DNA of 64,000 bases from Arthrobacter agilis (GTDB lineage Bacteria > Actinomycetota > Actinomycetes > Actinomycetales > Micrococcaceae), in the NCBI RefSeq assembly GCF_030816075.1, contig NZ_JAUSXO010000001.1, positions 3,348,001-3,412,000 on the forward strand, in the 5' to 3' direction. The notes under the pieces are model-generated. The model searched no databases, had not been told where the DNA came from, and saw only the letters and a program-made list of their open reading frames with translations. Positions 34,004 to 43,177 of the stretch are shown here, piece after piece (within the stretch, counting starts at the first letter, position 1; each line of letters starts with the position of its first letter). Both the position numbers and the translations under genes were made by a program.

Positions 34004-36390
34004 ATGAGCACGCTCGATATCCAGCGGCTGGACGCCTGGTGGCGGGCCGCCAACTACGTCTCGGTGGGCCAGATCTACCTGCGTGACAACGCCCTGCTGA
34101 CCCGCCCCCTCGCCGGGGAGGACGTGAAGGCGCGGCTGCTCGGCCACTGGGGCACCACGCCCGGGCTCAACTTCGTGTACACCCACCTGAACCGCGTGAT
34201 CGCCGAGCGCGGTCAGGAGATGCTCTTCGTCACGGGCCCCGGCCACGGCGGGCCCGCCGTCGTCGCCCAGGCCTGGCTCGAGGGGACGTACTCCGAGGTC
34301 TACAGCGGCATCGGCCAGGACGGCGCCGGGCTCAACGCCCTGTTCAAGCAGTTCAGCTACCCCGGCGGCATCCCGTCCCACGCCGCGCCCGAATCACCCG
34401 GCTCCATCCACGAGGGCGGGGAGCTGGGCTACGTGCTCGCCCACGCCTACGGCGCCGTGTTCGACAACCCCGGACTGATCGCCCCACCGCCGTGGTGGGT
34501 GACGGTGAGGCGGAGACCGGACCGCTGGCCACGAGCTGGCATTCGAACAGCTTCGTGGACCCGGCGGTCGACGGCGCCGTCCTGCCGATCCTGCACCTCA
34601 ACGGCTACAAGATCGCCAACCCGACCGTCCTCGCCCGCATGCCCGAGGAGCAGCTGCGGCAGCTGATGTACGGGTACGGGTACGAGCCGCACTTCGTCAC
34701 GGTGTCCGACCCCTCGGCCACCGAGGCCGCCCACCGGGACTTCGCCGCCGTCCTCGACACGTGCATCGACGACATCCACGCCCTCCAGGACGCGGCACGC
34801 ACCTCTCCGGCCGGGGCCGACGCCGGCGCGACGCGATGGCCGATGATCGTGCTGCGCTCCCCGAAGGGCTGGACCGGTCCGGCGGTCGTGGACGGCAATC
34901 CCGTGGAGGGGACCTGGCGCTCCCACCAGGTGCCGCTCTCGGAGATCCACACCAACGAGGGGCACCTGCGCCAGCTCGAGGACTGGATGCGGTCCTACGA
35001 CCCCGGGTCGCTCTTCACGGAGGCGGGGGAGCTGCGGCCGGAGATCGCCTCGCTCGCCCCCCGCGGGGATCTCCGCATGAGCGCCACGCCCTACGCCAAC
35101 GGCGGCCGGCTGCTCCGCGACCTCGTGCTGCCCGCCTACGCCGACCATGCCGTCGAGGTGTCGCATCCCGGCGCGGAGAAGGTGAGCCCCATGATCACCG
35201 TCGGCGGCTACCTGCGGGACGTCATCGAGCGCAATCCGCACAACTTCCGCCTGTTCGGGCCGGACGAGACGGCGTCGAACCGCCTCTCCGCCGTCTACGA
35301 GGTGACGGACAAGGTGTGGCAGCCGCGCATCGAGGACGTCGACGAGCACCTCGCACGGTCCGGGCGGGTCATGGAGGTGCTGAGCGAGCACCTCTGCCAG
35401 GGCTGGCTCGAGGGCTACCTGCTGACCGGCCGCCACGGGGTCTTCAACTGCTACGAGGCCTTCGTGCACATCGTCGACTCGATGTTCAACCAGTTCGCGA
35501 AATGGCTCAAGGTGCACCGCACGCTGTCCTGGCGCATGCCGATCGCCTCGTTCAACTACATGCTCTCCAGCCACGTCTGGCAGCAGGACCACAACGGCTT
35601 CTCCCACCAGGACCCCGGATTCATCGACCACGTGATGAACAAGAAGGCGGACATCATCCGGGTCTACCTCCCGCCGGACGCCAACACGATGCTCGCCGTG
35701 ACCGAGCACTGCATGCAGACACGCGACACCGTCAACGTGATCGTGACGGGCAAGCAGCCCACCCCCACCTGGCTCGGGCCGGAGGAGGCGCACCTGCACG
35801 TGAGGCGTGGCATCGGCATCTTCGGCTTCGCGGGCTCCGAGGAGCCGGGCGTGGAGCCCGACGTGGTGCTCGGCTGCGCGGGTGACGTCCCCACGCTCGA
35901 GGCCGTCGCCGCGGCGGGACTGCTCAAGGCGGCCATCCCCGGGCTGAAGATCCGCGTGGTGAACGTGGTGGACCTCATGCGCCTGCAGGACAGTTCGGAG
36001 CATCCGCACGGACTGTCGGCGCGGGACTTCGATACGCTGTTCACGACGTCGAAGCCCGTGGTGTTCGCCTATCACGGCTACCCGTGGCTCATCCATCGCC
36101 TGACCTACCGGCGGACCAACCACGAGAACCTGCACGTGCGCGGCTACAAGGAGGAAGGCACCACGACGACGCCGTTCGACATGGCCATGCTGAACCAGAT
36201 CGACCGGTTCCAGCTGGCCATGGACGTCATCGACCGTGTGCCGGTGCTCGGTGCGACGCAGGCGCTGTTCCGGCAGGACCTGCAGGACCAGCGGCAGCGC
36301 GCCTGGCAGTACACGCGGGACGCCGGTAAGGACCTCGAGGCCATCACCGGCTGGACGCTCGACGAATCTTCGCCGGACGACGCGAAGTAA
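34004..36390 (+). pseudogene. xfp: Phosphoketolase (Xfp type), reading frame broken by one base
   Basis: Thiamine diphosphate enzyme that cleaves xylulose-5-P or fructose-6-P to acetyl-phosphate. The first part ([43 protein letters not shown]) reads from the ATG at 34004, which has AGGAGG upstream. After ...DNPGLIAP the frame changes, and the ThDP-binding [19 protein letters not shown] continues one frame over to the stop at 36390. Adding one C in the run at 34482-34485 restores [16 protein letters not shown] and gives 795 aa, the normal length. Both halves are otherwise fully conserved, so a base-call error in the C run is the simplest explanation. It follows ligD by 38 bp but is unlikely to be functionally linked. 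Confidence 0.9.
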
Positions 36391-36424
36391 AACCCGTCGC
36401 CCACAACCAGAAGGAGCACGCCGC

Positions 36425-36889
36425 ATGACCGACACGAGCATTTCCGCAACACGGACCATCGACGCACCCGCCAACGCGATCTTCGCCTTCCTGTCGAACC
36501 CCGCCCACCACGCGGCCCTGGACGGCTCGGGGATGGTGCAGTCGGACAGCAAGTCCGATCGCATCACCGCCACCGGGCAGGTCTTCACGATGAATCAGCA
36601 CTGGGACAAGATGGGCGGTGACTACCAGACCGACAATCACGTGATCGGCTACGACGAGAACAAGCTCATCGCCTGGAAGACGGCGCCGGCAGGTGAGGAG
36701 CCCCCGGGCTGGGAGTGGGTCTGGCGCTTCGTATCGGCCGGTCCGGACTCCACGGACGTCTCCGTGACCTACGACTGGTCCGCCGTGACGGACAAGGCGA
36801 TGCTCAAGCAGCTGAGCTTCCCCGAGGTGTCCCAGGAGGCCCTGGACTCCACGCTAGCGAACCTGGCGGCGCAGGTGTCCGAGGCCTGA
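36425..36889 (+). CDS. SRPBCC-family protein
   Basis: 154 residues (MTDTSISATRTIDAPANAIFAFLSN...) with the polyketide-cyclase-like pocket fold, ending in a helix KQLSFPEVSQEALDSTLANL. The fold pattern D-A-P-A-x-x-I-F is characteristic. AGAAGGAG precedes the ATG. It is 35 bp after the phosphoketolase and is probably in its transcript. Ligand unknown. Confidence 0.82.
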   Translation: MTDTSISATRTIDAPANAIFAFLSNPAHHAALDGSGMVQSDSKSDRITATGQVFTMNQHWDKMGGDYQTDNHVIGYDENKLIAWKTAPAGEEPPGWEWVWRFVSAGPDSTDVSVTYDWSAVTDKAMLKQLSFPEVSQEALDSTLANLAAQVSEA

Positions 36890-36925
36890 TTCCCCTCGTG
36901 CGCCACCCGCGCGCCGCCGGGCGAC

Positions 36926-36957
36926 GGCGGCCGGTCCTCTTCGGGGGGCCGGCCGCC
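36926..36957. terminator. Bidirectional hairpin terminator
   Basis: GGCGGCCGG pairs with CCGGCCGCC around a 14-base loop. It lies between the SRPBCC stop (36889) and the regulator stop (36973), which are convergent. Confidence 0.65.
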
Positions 36958-36972
36958 GCCGCCATCTTCCTG

Positions 36973-37674
36973 CTATTTCAGCAGTGCGACATCCGAGACG
37001 AGCTCGATGTGCTGCTGCATGGCATCGCCGGCGGCGACGGCGTTCTGTGCCCGGATGGCGTCGGCGATCCCCCGGTGCGAGGCGAGCGACTGCTCCGGCC
37101 GACCGGGCTGGGCCAGGGATTCGAGGCGGGTCTCCAGGACCATCTCGCCGATGAAGGCCATGAGCTGCGCCATGACGGGGGAGTGTGCCGCGGCCGTGAC
37201 GGCCTGGTGGAAGAGTTCGTCACCGTGCGCGCCGCGGTCGCCGTCGTCGATCTCCCGCTGCATGGCCGCGAGGGCGGCGTCGATCGCGGCCAGGTCCTCG
37301 TCGGTGCGGCGCATGGCCGCGAGGGCGGCGAGCCGGACCTCCAGCGTGCTGCGTGCCTCGACGATGTCGGGCAGCCTGCTCCGATGCTCCCGCAGCCCCT
37401 TGATGACGCTGGCCACGCTCGCGCGGTGGCGGAGGACGGCGCCCGTCCCGTGCTGCACGTCGATCACCCCGAGCACTTCGAGGGCCACGAGCGCCTGGGC
37501 GAGGGTGGCCCGGGAGACGCCGAGCCGTTCCGCGAGATCCCGCTCCGCCGGCAGGAGATCGCCGGGCTGCAGCCTGGCCGATTCGATGTAGCCGAGGAGC
37601 TGTTCCACGAGCTGCTCGTACAGCCGCGGGCGAGCGAGACGCCCCAGTGGTTGCGGGCTGGCGACGTCGCTCAT
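36973..37674 (-). CDS. FadR/GntR-family transcription regulator
   Basis: 233 residues. Winged helix at about 15-80 (LYEQLVEQLLGYIESARLQPGDLLPAERDLAERLGVSRATL in two parts), then a C-terminal all-helical FCD domain with metal/ligand residues in HGDELFHQAV and a later His. This layout places it in the FadR subfamily, which senses organic acids or acyl-CoA. A perfect TGGT-N3-ACCA operator lies 21 bases before its ATG, so it probably represses itself and the divergent carboxylate locus. MatR of malonate operons is also a GntR-family protein. Confidence 0.88.
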   Translation of the reverse strand: MSDVASPQPLGRLARPRLYEQLVEQLLGYIESARLQPGDLLPAERDLAERLGVSRATLAQALVALEVLGVIDVQHGTGAVLRHRASVASVIKGLREHRSRLPDIVEARSTLEVRLAALAAMRRTDEDLAAIDAALAAMQREIDDGDRGAHGDELFHQAVTAAAHSPVMAQLMAFIGEMVLETRLESLAQPGRPEQSLASHRGIADAIRAQNAVAAGDAMQQHIELVSDVALLK

Positions 37675-37694
37675 TCTGGCTCTCCCCGGGGTAG

Positions 37695-37705
37695 TGGTGC
37701 GACCA
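37695..37705. promoter_or_regulatory. FadR-type operator TGGTGCGACCA
   Basis: Perfect TGGT-GCG-ACCA palindrome, the consensus of FadR-subfamily GntR regulators. It lies between the regulator start (37674) and the -35 of the divergent promoter (37722). Confidence 0.75.
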
Positions 37706-37721
37706 TGCTACCGGTCACCGA

Positions 37722-37751
37722 TTGACAGGGACGCCCACTCTCCTACAGGCT
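37722..37751 (+). promoter_or_regulatory. Probable promoter of the carboxylate-use operon
   Basis: Consensus -35 TTGACA (37722-37727) followed after 16-18 bases by TACAGG or CAGGCT as -10 candidates. It reads toward the MatC-like gene, whose start is at 37817. The exact -10 is uncertain. Confidence 0.5.
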
Positions 37752-37816
37752 AGGCCAGTGGTCCTGTGCTGCAGGTCACACCACAGATCCCATCCGTCGC
37801 CCGCTGGAGGATAACG

Positions 37817-39181
37817 ATGTCCGCTCCGCTCCTATCGATCATCATCCTCGCGGCGATGTTCCTGATCGCCACCCTGCTGCCCATCAACATGGGCGCGCTC
37901 GCCTTCGTCGGAGCATTCCTCCTCGGGGCGGTGTTCCTCGGGATGGACACCGACGACATCATCGCCGAGTTCCCGGGCGGCCTGTTCCTCACACTCGTCG
38001 GGGTGACGTACCTGTTCGCCATCGCGCAGAACAACGGCACGATCGACCTCCTCGTGCAGGGCGCGGTCAAACTGGTCCGCAATCGCGTGGCCCTCATCCC
38101 GTGGGTCATGTTCCTCATCACGGCCGTCATCACGGCCGTCGGTGCCCTCGGGCCGGCCGCCGTGGCGATCATGGCGCCCGTCGCGCTCGGGTTCGCGGCC
38201 CGCCACAGGATCTCCCCGCTGCTCATGGGCATGATGGTCGTCCACGGCGCGCAGGCCGGCGGATTCTCGCCCATCGCGGTGTACGGCGTGATCGTCAACG
38301 ACATCGTGGGCGAGTCCGGGTTCGAGTCGAGTCCGCTCGCCGTCTTCCTCACGAGCTTCATCTTCAACCTGCTCATCGCCGTGATCCTCTTCATCGTCCT
38401 CGGCGGCCGCACCCTCATGTCCTCGCGTGTCTCCCAGTTCGTGGAGGAAGCCGCCGAGGCGCGCCTGAACGCGAGCGCGGGTGCACGCCGGGCCGATGTC
38501 GCCTACAAGGGGACCGGGAGCGGCACCTACGGGCCGCGGGACCCGGCGGGCGACGGCGTCGTGGCCACCCGGACCCGCGAGGACCGCATCTCGCAGACCG
38601 CCACCATCCTCGGGCTGATCGCGCTCGCCGTCATCTCCCTCGGCTTCAGCGTGGACGTCGGCTTCGTGGCCATCACCGTGGCCGTCGTCCTCGCCCTGAT
38701 CTCCCCGAAGGCGCAGAGCGGGGCCGTGAACAAGATCGCCTGGTCCACCGTCCTGCTCATCTGCGGCATGCTCACCTTCGTCGGCGTCCTGCAGGCGGCC
38801 GGCACCATCGAGTACGTCTCCGACGGCGTCGCCGGCCTCGGCATGCCGCTGCTCGCAGCACTGCTCATCTGCTACATCGGCGCCGTCGTCTCCGCCTTCG
38901 CGTCCTCGACGGCCATCCTCGCGGCCCTGATCCCGCTGGCCATCCCGTTCCTGGAGACCGGCGCCGTGGGCGCCGTCGGCGTGGTGTGCGCGCTCGCGGT
39001 GTCCTCCACGATCGTCGACGTCTCGCCGTTCTCCACCAACGGCGCCCTCGTCCTCGCCAACGCGCCCGAGGGGACGGACAAGGACCGCTTCTACAAGCAG
39101 ATCCTCGGCTACGGCGCGATCATCGTGGTCGCCGGGCCGGTGATCGCCTGGCTCGTCCTCGTGGTGCCCGGCTGGCTCTGA
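37817..39181 (+). CDS. MatC/SLC13-like dicarboxylate carrier
   Basis: 454-residue carrier with about 11 membrane helices. The N-terminal half (LPINMGALAFVGAFLLGAVF, EFPGGLFLTLVGVTYLFAIA, GALGPAAVAIMAPVAL, HGAQAGGFSPIAVYG) matches the MatC N-terminal domain of malonate/dicarboxylate carriers. The second half repeats the fold (SAFASSTAILAALIPLAIP, STIVDVSPFSTNGAL). GGAGG precedes the ATG. First gene of a three-gene plus-strand operon with a CoA-transferase and a carboxyltransferase, divergent from a FadR-type regulator. The cargo is likely malonate or a related diacid. Confidence 0.87.
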   Translation: MSAPLLSIIILAAMFLIATLLPINMGALAFVGAFLLGAVFLGMDTDDIIAEFPGGLFLTLVGVTYLFAIAQNNGTIDLLVQGAVKLVRNRVALIPWVMFLITAVITAVGALGPAAVAIMAPVALGFAARHRISPLLMGMMVVHGAQAGGFSPIAVYGVIVNDIVGESGFESSPLAVFLTSFIFNLLIAVILFIVLGGRTLMSSRVSQFVEEAAEARLNASAGARRADVAYKGTGSGTYGPRDPAGDGVVATRTREDRISQTATILGLIALAVISLGFSVDVGFVAITVAVVLALISPKAQSGAVNKIAWSTVLLICGMLTFVGVLQAAGTIEYVSDGVAGLGMPLLAALLICYIGAVVSAFASSTAILAALIPLAIPFLETGAVGAVGVVCALAVSSTIVDVSPFSTNGALVLANAPEGTDKDRFYKQILGYGAIIVVAGPVIAWLVLVVPGWL

Positions 39182-39223
39182 GCAGCTCACCACCCGACCG
39201 ACCCACAACCACCGGAGGAAGAC

Positions 39224-40441
39224 ATGAGCGCCGAAACCACCACCGCCGGGACGACGGGTCGGGGAGGCCCGCTGGCCGGACGCCTCGTCGTCGATCTCAG
39301 CAGGGCTCTCGCCGGACCGCACGCCGGCATGATGCTCGGGGATCTGGGCGCGCGGGTGATCAAGGTCGAGACGCCGGGCACGGGTGACGACACCCGCGGC
39401 TGGGGCCCGCCCTTCGTCGGCCCCGAGGAGGACCGCCAGGCCACCTACTTCCTCTCCTGCAACCGGAACAAGGAATCGATCGCCCTCGACCTCAAGAGCG
39501 ACGACGGACGGGGCGTCCTCACGGAACTCCTGCGCCGCGCGGACGTCGTCGTCGAGAACTTCCGGCCCGGCGTCCTGGACCGCCTCGGCTTCTCCACCGA
39601 CGCGATGCTCGAGCTGAATCCGGGCCTCGTCATCCTCTCCATCACGGGGTTCGGCCACGACGGCCCCGAGGCGAAGCGCAGCGGCTACGACCAGATCGTC
39701 CAGGGCGAGGCCGGGCTGATGTCCCTCACCGGGCCCGACCCGGACAACCCCCAGCGCGTCGGCGTGCCCATCGCCGATCTGCTGTCCGGCATGTACGGGG
39801 CCTACGGCGCCGTGGCGGCACTGCTGGAGCGGGAACGCACGGGCAGGGGCCAGGTGGTCCGCACCTCCCTGCTGGCCGCGATCATCGGCGTCCACGCGTT
39901 CCAGGGCACGCGCACCACGGTCGCGGGCGAGGTGCCGCAGGCACAGGGCAACCACCACCCCTCGATCGCGCCCTACGGCCTGTTCAACTGCCGCGGCGGC
40001 AAGGTGCAGATCAGCGTGGGCAGCGAGAAACTGTGGGCCACCTTCACCACCGCCTTCGGGCTCGACGGCGGCCGCCCGGAGTTCGCGACCAACGCCGACC
40101 GGGTGCGGAACCGGGACCTGCTGATCGGCGTCGTCGAGGACGCCTTCTCCGCGTACGAGGCGGAACCGCTGCTCGCCCGGCTGAACGAGGCGGGCATCCC
40201 CGCCGGCAAGGTGCGCACCCTCGACGAGGTCTACGCCTGGGACCAGGTGCACTCGCAGGGACTCCTCCTCACCGTGCAGCACGCGCTCCTCGGTGAGATC
40301 GCCCTACCCGGGCCGCCGCTGCGCTTCTTCGACGGCCCCACCGAGACCACGCCGGCGGGCCACACCGCCCCGCCCCTGCTCGACGGCGACGGCGACGCCA
40401 TCCGCGCGTGGCTCGCAGCACCGGGCGGATCCGGGGCGTGA
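39224..40441 (+). CDS. Class III CoA-transferase (CaiB/BaiF family)
   Basis: 405-residue family III CoA-transferase, which moves CoA between carboxylic acids through a glutamyl/aspartyl-anhydride-type mechanism. Seen: LVVDLSRALAGPHAGMMLGD, VIKVE, NRNKESIALDLKS, ENFRPGVLDRLG, SGYDQIVQGEAG and the catalytic Asp at about 185 in PIADLLSGMYG. GGAGGAAG precedes the ATG. Its stop overlaps the start of the carboxyltransferase (GTGA), so both are translationally coupled. In this operon it may activate the imported diacid (for instance malonate) with CoA from acetyl- or succinyl-CoA; that is inference. Confidence 0.9.
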   Translation: MSAETTTAGTTGRGGPLAGRLVVDLSRALAGPHAGMMLGDLGARVIKVETPGTGDDTRGWGPPFVGPEEDRQATYFLSCNRNKESIALDLKSDDGRGVLTELLRRADVVVENFRPGVLDRLGFSTDAMLELNPGLVILSITGFGHDGPEAKRSGYDQIVQGEAGLMSLTGPDPDNPQRVGVPIADLLSGMYGAYGAVAALLERERTGRGQVVRTSLLAAIIGVHAFQGTRTTVAGEVPQAQGNHHPSIAPYGLFNCRGGKVQISVGSEKLWATFTTAFGLDGGRPEFATNADRVRNRDLLIGVVEDAFSAYEAEPLLARLNEAGIPAGKVRTLDEVYAWDQVHSQGLLLTVQHALLGEIALPGPPLRFFDGPTETTPAGHTAPPLLDGDGDAIRAWLAAPGGSGA

Positions 40442-41943
40442 GCGGACCCGCGCGGCACCTCACCGCCCTCGAGCTCATCGGCGCGGTGCTCGACGCCGGG
40501 TCCTTCACCTCGTGGGACGCCGACGTCCCCACGCCCTACCCCGGCGCGACGCCCGCCTACGAGGAGGAACTCGAGCGGGCACGCCGGAAGAGCGGTGCGG
40601 ACGAGTCGGTGCTGACGGGGGAAGGCCTCATCCACGGCCGCCGGGTGGCCGTCATCGTGTCGGAGTTCACCTTCCTCGCGGGCTCGATCGGCGCCGCCGC
40701 CGCGCACCGGATCACCACGGCGATCCGCCGGGCCACGGCGGAGCGGCTACCCCTGCTGGCCGGACCGGCGTCGGGCGGCACACGCATGCAGGAGGGGACC
40801 CCCGCGTTCCTGTCGATGGTGGACATCACCGCGTCCGTGCGGGCGCACCGGCAGGCAGGCCTGCCCTACCTCGTCTACCTGCGGCACCCGACGACGGGTG
40901 GTGTCATGGCCTCGTGGGGATCGCTCGGCCACGTCACGGTCGCCGAGCCGGGCGCCCTCCTCGGGTTCCTGGGGCCCCGCGTGTACGAGGCGCTGTACGG
41001 GGCGCCGTTCCCGTCCGGGGTGCAGACCGCCGAGAACCTGTTCGACAAGGGCCTCATCGACGCCGTCGTCCCGCCCGAGCACCTCGCGGGCATTGTCGAC
41101 AGGGCCCTCACCGTCCTCCTCGCGCGGCCCGCCGTGATGCCCGAACGGCCGCCGTCGGCCGCCGTCCGCCCCGGCACCGGCGACGCCTGGGCGTCGATCC
41201 TCGTCTCCCGGAACCGGAGGCGCCCGGATCTCCGCCGCCTCCTCGCCTACGGTGCCCGGGACGTCCTGCCGCTCAACGGGACCGGCCAGGGTGAGAAGGA
41301 TCCCGGCCTCCTGCTGGCCCTGGCGCGCTTCGGGGACCAGCCCTGCATCGTCCTCGGACACCAGCGTCCGCGTGAGCCGGGCGAGTCCGTCATGGGGCCG
41401 GCGTCCCTCAGGGAGGCGCGGCGGGGCATGAAGCTCGCTGAGGAACTCGGCCTGCCCCTGCTGACGGTCATCGACACCGCCGGGGCGGACCTCTCCAGGG
41501 AGGCCGAGGAGGGCGGGCTCGCCGGCGAGATCGCGCGGTCCCTGCACGACCTCATCGGCCTCGCGTCCCCGTCGGTCTCCCTGCTGCTCGGGCAGGGCGC
41601 GGGGGGCGGTGCGCTCGCCCTGCTGCCGGCGGACAGCACCATCGCCGCCGAGCACGCGTGGCTCTCGCCGTTGCCGCCCGAGGGTGCCAGCGCCATCGTG
41701 CACCGCACCGTGGACCGCGCACCCGAGATGGCGGAGGCCCAGGGCGTGAAGGTCGCCGCGCTGGTCCGCCGGGGCGTCGTCGACCATGTGGTGGACGAAC
41801 GGCCCGACGCCGCCGAGGAGGGCCGGGCCTTCTGCGGGCGGATGGCGCGCGCGGTCGAGTACGAACTGGCGCGCGTGAAGGAGCTCCCGGCGGACGACCG
41901 CCTCGAGCGCCGTGCCGCGAAATACCGGGCGGGAATCGGCTGA
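40438..41943 (+). CDS. Fused AccD-AccA-type carboxyltransferase
   Basis: 501 residues joining two crotonase-fold halves. The first half (about 50-260) is AccD-like: VIVSEFTFLAGSIG, PASGGTRMQEG, HPTTGGVMASWGSLGHV, AEPGALLGFLGPRVYE. The second half (about 290-470) is AccA-like: RRGMKLAEELGLPLLTVIDTAG, GQGAGGGALALL, SPLPPEGASAIVH. The zinc-ribbon cysteines of AccD are absent; only two cysteines exist, in other contexts. No biotin carboxylase or biotin carrier is nearby. The GTG start overlaps the CoA-transferase stop. It may be a carboxylase subunit with distant partners, or a biotin-independent decarboxylase like MdcD/MdcE, fitting the MatC-like carrier next to it. Confidence 0.88.
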   Translation: MSGPARHLTALELIGAVLDAGSFTSWDADVPTPYPGATPAYEEELERARRKSGADESVLTGEGLIHGRRVAVIVSEFTFLAGSIGAAAAHRITTAIRRATAERLPLLAGPASGGTRMQEGTPAFLSMVDITASVRAHRQAGLPYLVYLRHPTTGGVMASWGSLGHVTVAEPGALLGFLGPRVYEALYGAPFPSGVQTAENLFDKGLIDAVVPPEHLAGIVDRALTVLLARPAVMPERPPSAAVRPGTGDAWASILVSRNRRRPDLRRLLAYGARDVLPLNGTGQGEKDPGLLLALARFGDQPCIVLGHQRPREPGESVMGPASLREARRGMKLAEELGLPLLTVIDTAGADLSREAEEGGLAGEIARSLHDLIGLASPSVSLLLGQGAGGGALALLPADSTIAAEHAWLSPLPPEGASAIVHRTVDRAPEMAEAQGVKVAALVRRGVVDHVVDERPDAAEEGRAFCGRMARAVEYELARVKELPADDRLERRAAKYRAGIG

Positions 41944-41975
41944 CCGGCACCCGGCCCCGCCATCGCGGCCGACCG

Positions 41976-41992
41976 GCGCCCGGGCCGGGCGC
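41976..41992. terminator. GC-rich palindrome between convergent genes
   Basis: GCGCCCGG-G-CCGGGCGC lies within a wider run of CCCGGGC repeats between the carboxyltransferase stop and the alarmone-synthetase-like stop. The central loop is too short for a classical hairpin, but longer variants can form. Weak terminator candidate. Confidence 0.35.
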
Positions 41993-42005
41993 CCGGGCCG
42001 GGCGG

Positions 42006-43112
42006 CTAGGCCGGGTGCAGCGTCCGGTACAGCTCCATCTGCCGGTACCGGCGCTGGAGGCTGTCCCTGCGGGGCGTGCTCTCCACGTCGGCGGGCTCGG
42101 CGGTGAGGTCGATGTGCCGCTCGCCGTAATGCCAGAGCAGCATGTCGTCCAGGAGCCGGTCCGGGCCGGGGGAGTACCGGTGGTCGAGCGCCTTGCGGAC
42201 CGTGGTGATGGTGTCCGCCTGCAGCAGGGCCACGAGCTCGAGCGTCGTTTTCAGGCCGTGGGCGGCCAGCAGTTCCGCGGCCCAGCCCCAGTTGTCGTCC
42301 GTCTTCCGGTCCACGTGCGGCAGCAGGGTCTGCCAGACGTCGCGGATGCGGTTGGGCGTCAGGGGTGCGCTGCCCTCGCCGTCCTCGTCCCAGAACCCCG
42401 TGACCGTCTCGTACCGCTCGTGCAGTTCCGCGAAGGCCGATTCCACGGTCTCGAGCATGGCCGCCGTCCCGGTGAACTGCCGGTCGAAGTACGGGCTCCA
42501 GGCCTTCGGGTTGGACGCCTTGAAGCGGATGTCGTGTTCGATCTCCGACCAGGCGTGCGCGAGCACGGTCCGCACCTGCACCTCGAACAGGTAGCTCCCC
42601 GCGGCCTTCGTCTCGGGGTCCACGGTCTGCTGGAAGGCACGGACCACCTCGTTGTGGATGGTGCGCATGATGAGGTGGCGGCTCGAATAGCCGTAGGTCC
42701 CCGACTCGATGGACCCGATGTCCTTCTCCCGGTCGCCGCGGCAGTCGAACTCGTGGCGCTGGCGCTTGAGCAGGTTCGCCGCGAGATCCACCTCGTGCGG
42801 GAGCGTGGTGATGATGCGGACCCCCACCAGGTCGGTGAGGTTGCGCAGGGGATCCGGGAACACCAGGATCGGCGGTGCACCCGTCTCGGGGGAGGGCAGC
42901 GTGCGGGACGCCTTGTCGCGGAAGGACTCCACGGTCTTGGTACGTGCCGTGACGAACAGCGGTTTGAGGTCCGTGCCGTCGAAGATGGCCTCGATGCTGT
43001 CCCGCATGGCGACGGTGACGCGGTCGAGGGCCGGCCGGACGCGCTCGTACTCACGCGTATGCGCCTCGACGGCCGGCCTCAGCCGTTCGTCGAGATCATC
43101 CCATGCGCCCAT
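42006..43112 (-). CDS. RelA/SpoT-domain protein (small alarmone synthetase-like)
   Basis: 368 residues. A RelA/SpoT synthetase domain at about 50-210: ARTKTVESFRDKASR, LTDLVGVRIITTLP, IESGTYGYSSRHLIMR and the nucleotide-site EVQVRTVLAHAWSEIEHD. No HD hydrolase, TGS or ACT domain is present, so it is not a full RelA/SpoT. The last ~150 residues are helical with no domain I can name. It may make (p)ppGpp or pppApp-type alarmones, or may act as a toxin. GGAAAGG lies eight bases before the ATG. It overlaps no gene and is convergent with the carboxyltransferase. Confidence 0.85.
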   Translation of the reverse strand: MGAWDDLDERLRPAVEAHTREYERVRPALDRVTVAMRDSIEAIFDGTDLKPLFVTARTKTVESFRDKASRTLPSPETGAPPILVFPDPLRNLTDLVGVRIITTLPHEVDLAANLLKRQRHEFDCRGDREKDIGSIESGTYGYSSRHLIMRTIHNEVVRAFQQTVDPETKAAGSYLFEVQVRTVLAHAWSEIEHDIRFKASNPKAWSPYFDRQFTGTAAMLETVESAFAELHERYETVTGFWDEDGEGSAPLTPNRIRDVWQTLLPHVDRKTDDNWGWAAELLAAHGLKTTLELVALLQADTITTVRKALDHRYSPGPDRLLDDMLLWHYGERHIDLTAEPADVESTPRRDSLQRRYRQMELYRTLHPA

Positions 43113-43177
43113 ACCGCGTGCCTTTCCGAAGGGGAGACTTCATCGTAGCCAACCCGGCCGACGGTTACGCTTCAGCT

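Noticed and set aside
34447..36588. Minus-strand open frame of 713 codons opposite the phosphoketolase
   Set aside because: Antisense shadow; the plus strand encodes conserved phosphoketolase on both sides of the frameshift.
37832..40282. Minus-strand open frame of 816 codons opposite the transporter and CoA-transferase
   Set aside because: Composition is His/Asp/Gly/Arg-rich with no domain; the plus-strand genes show clear motifs.
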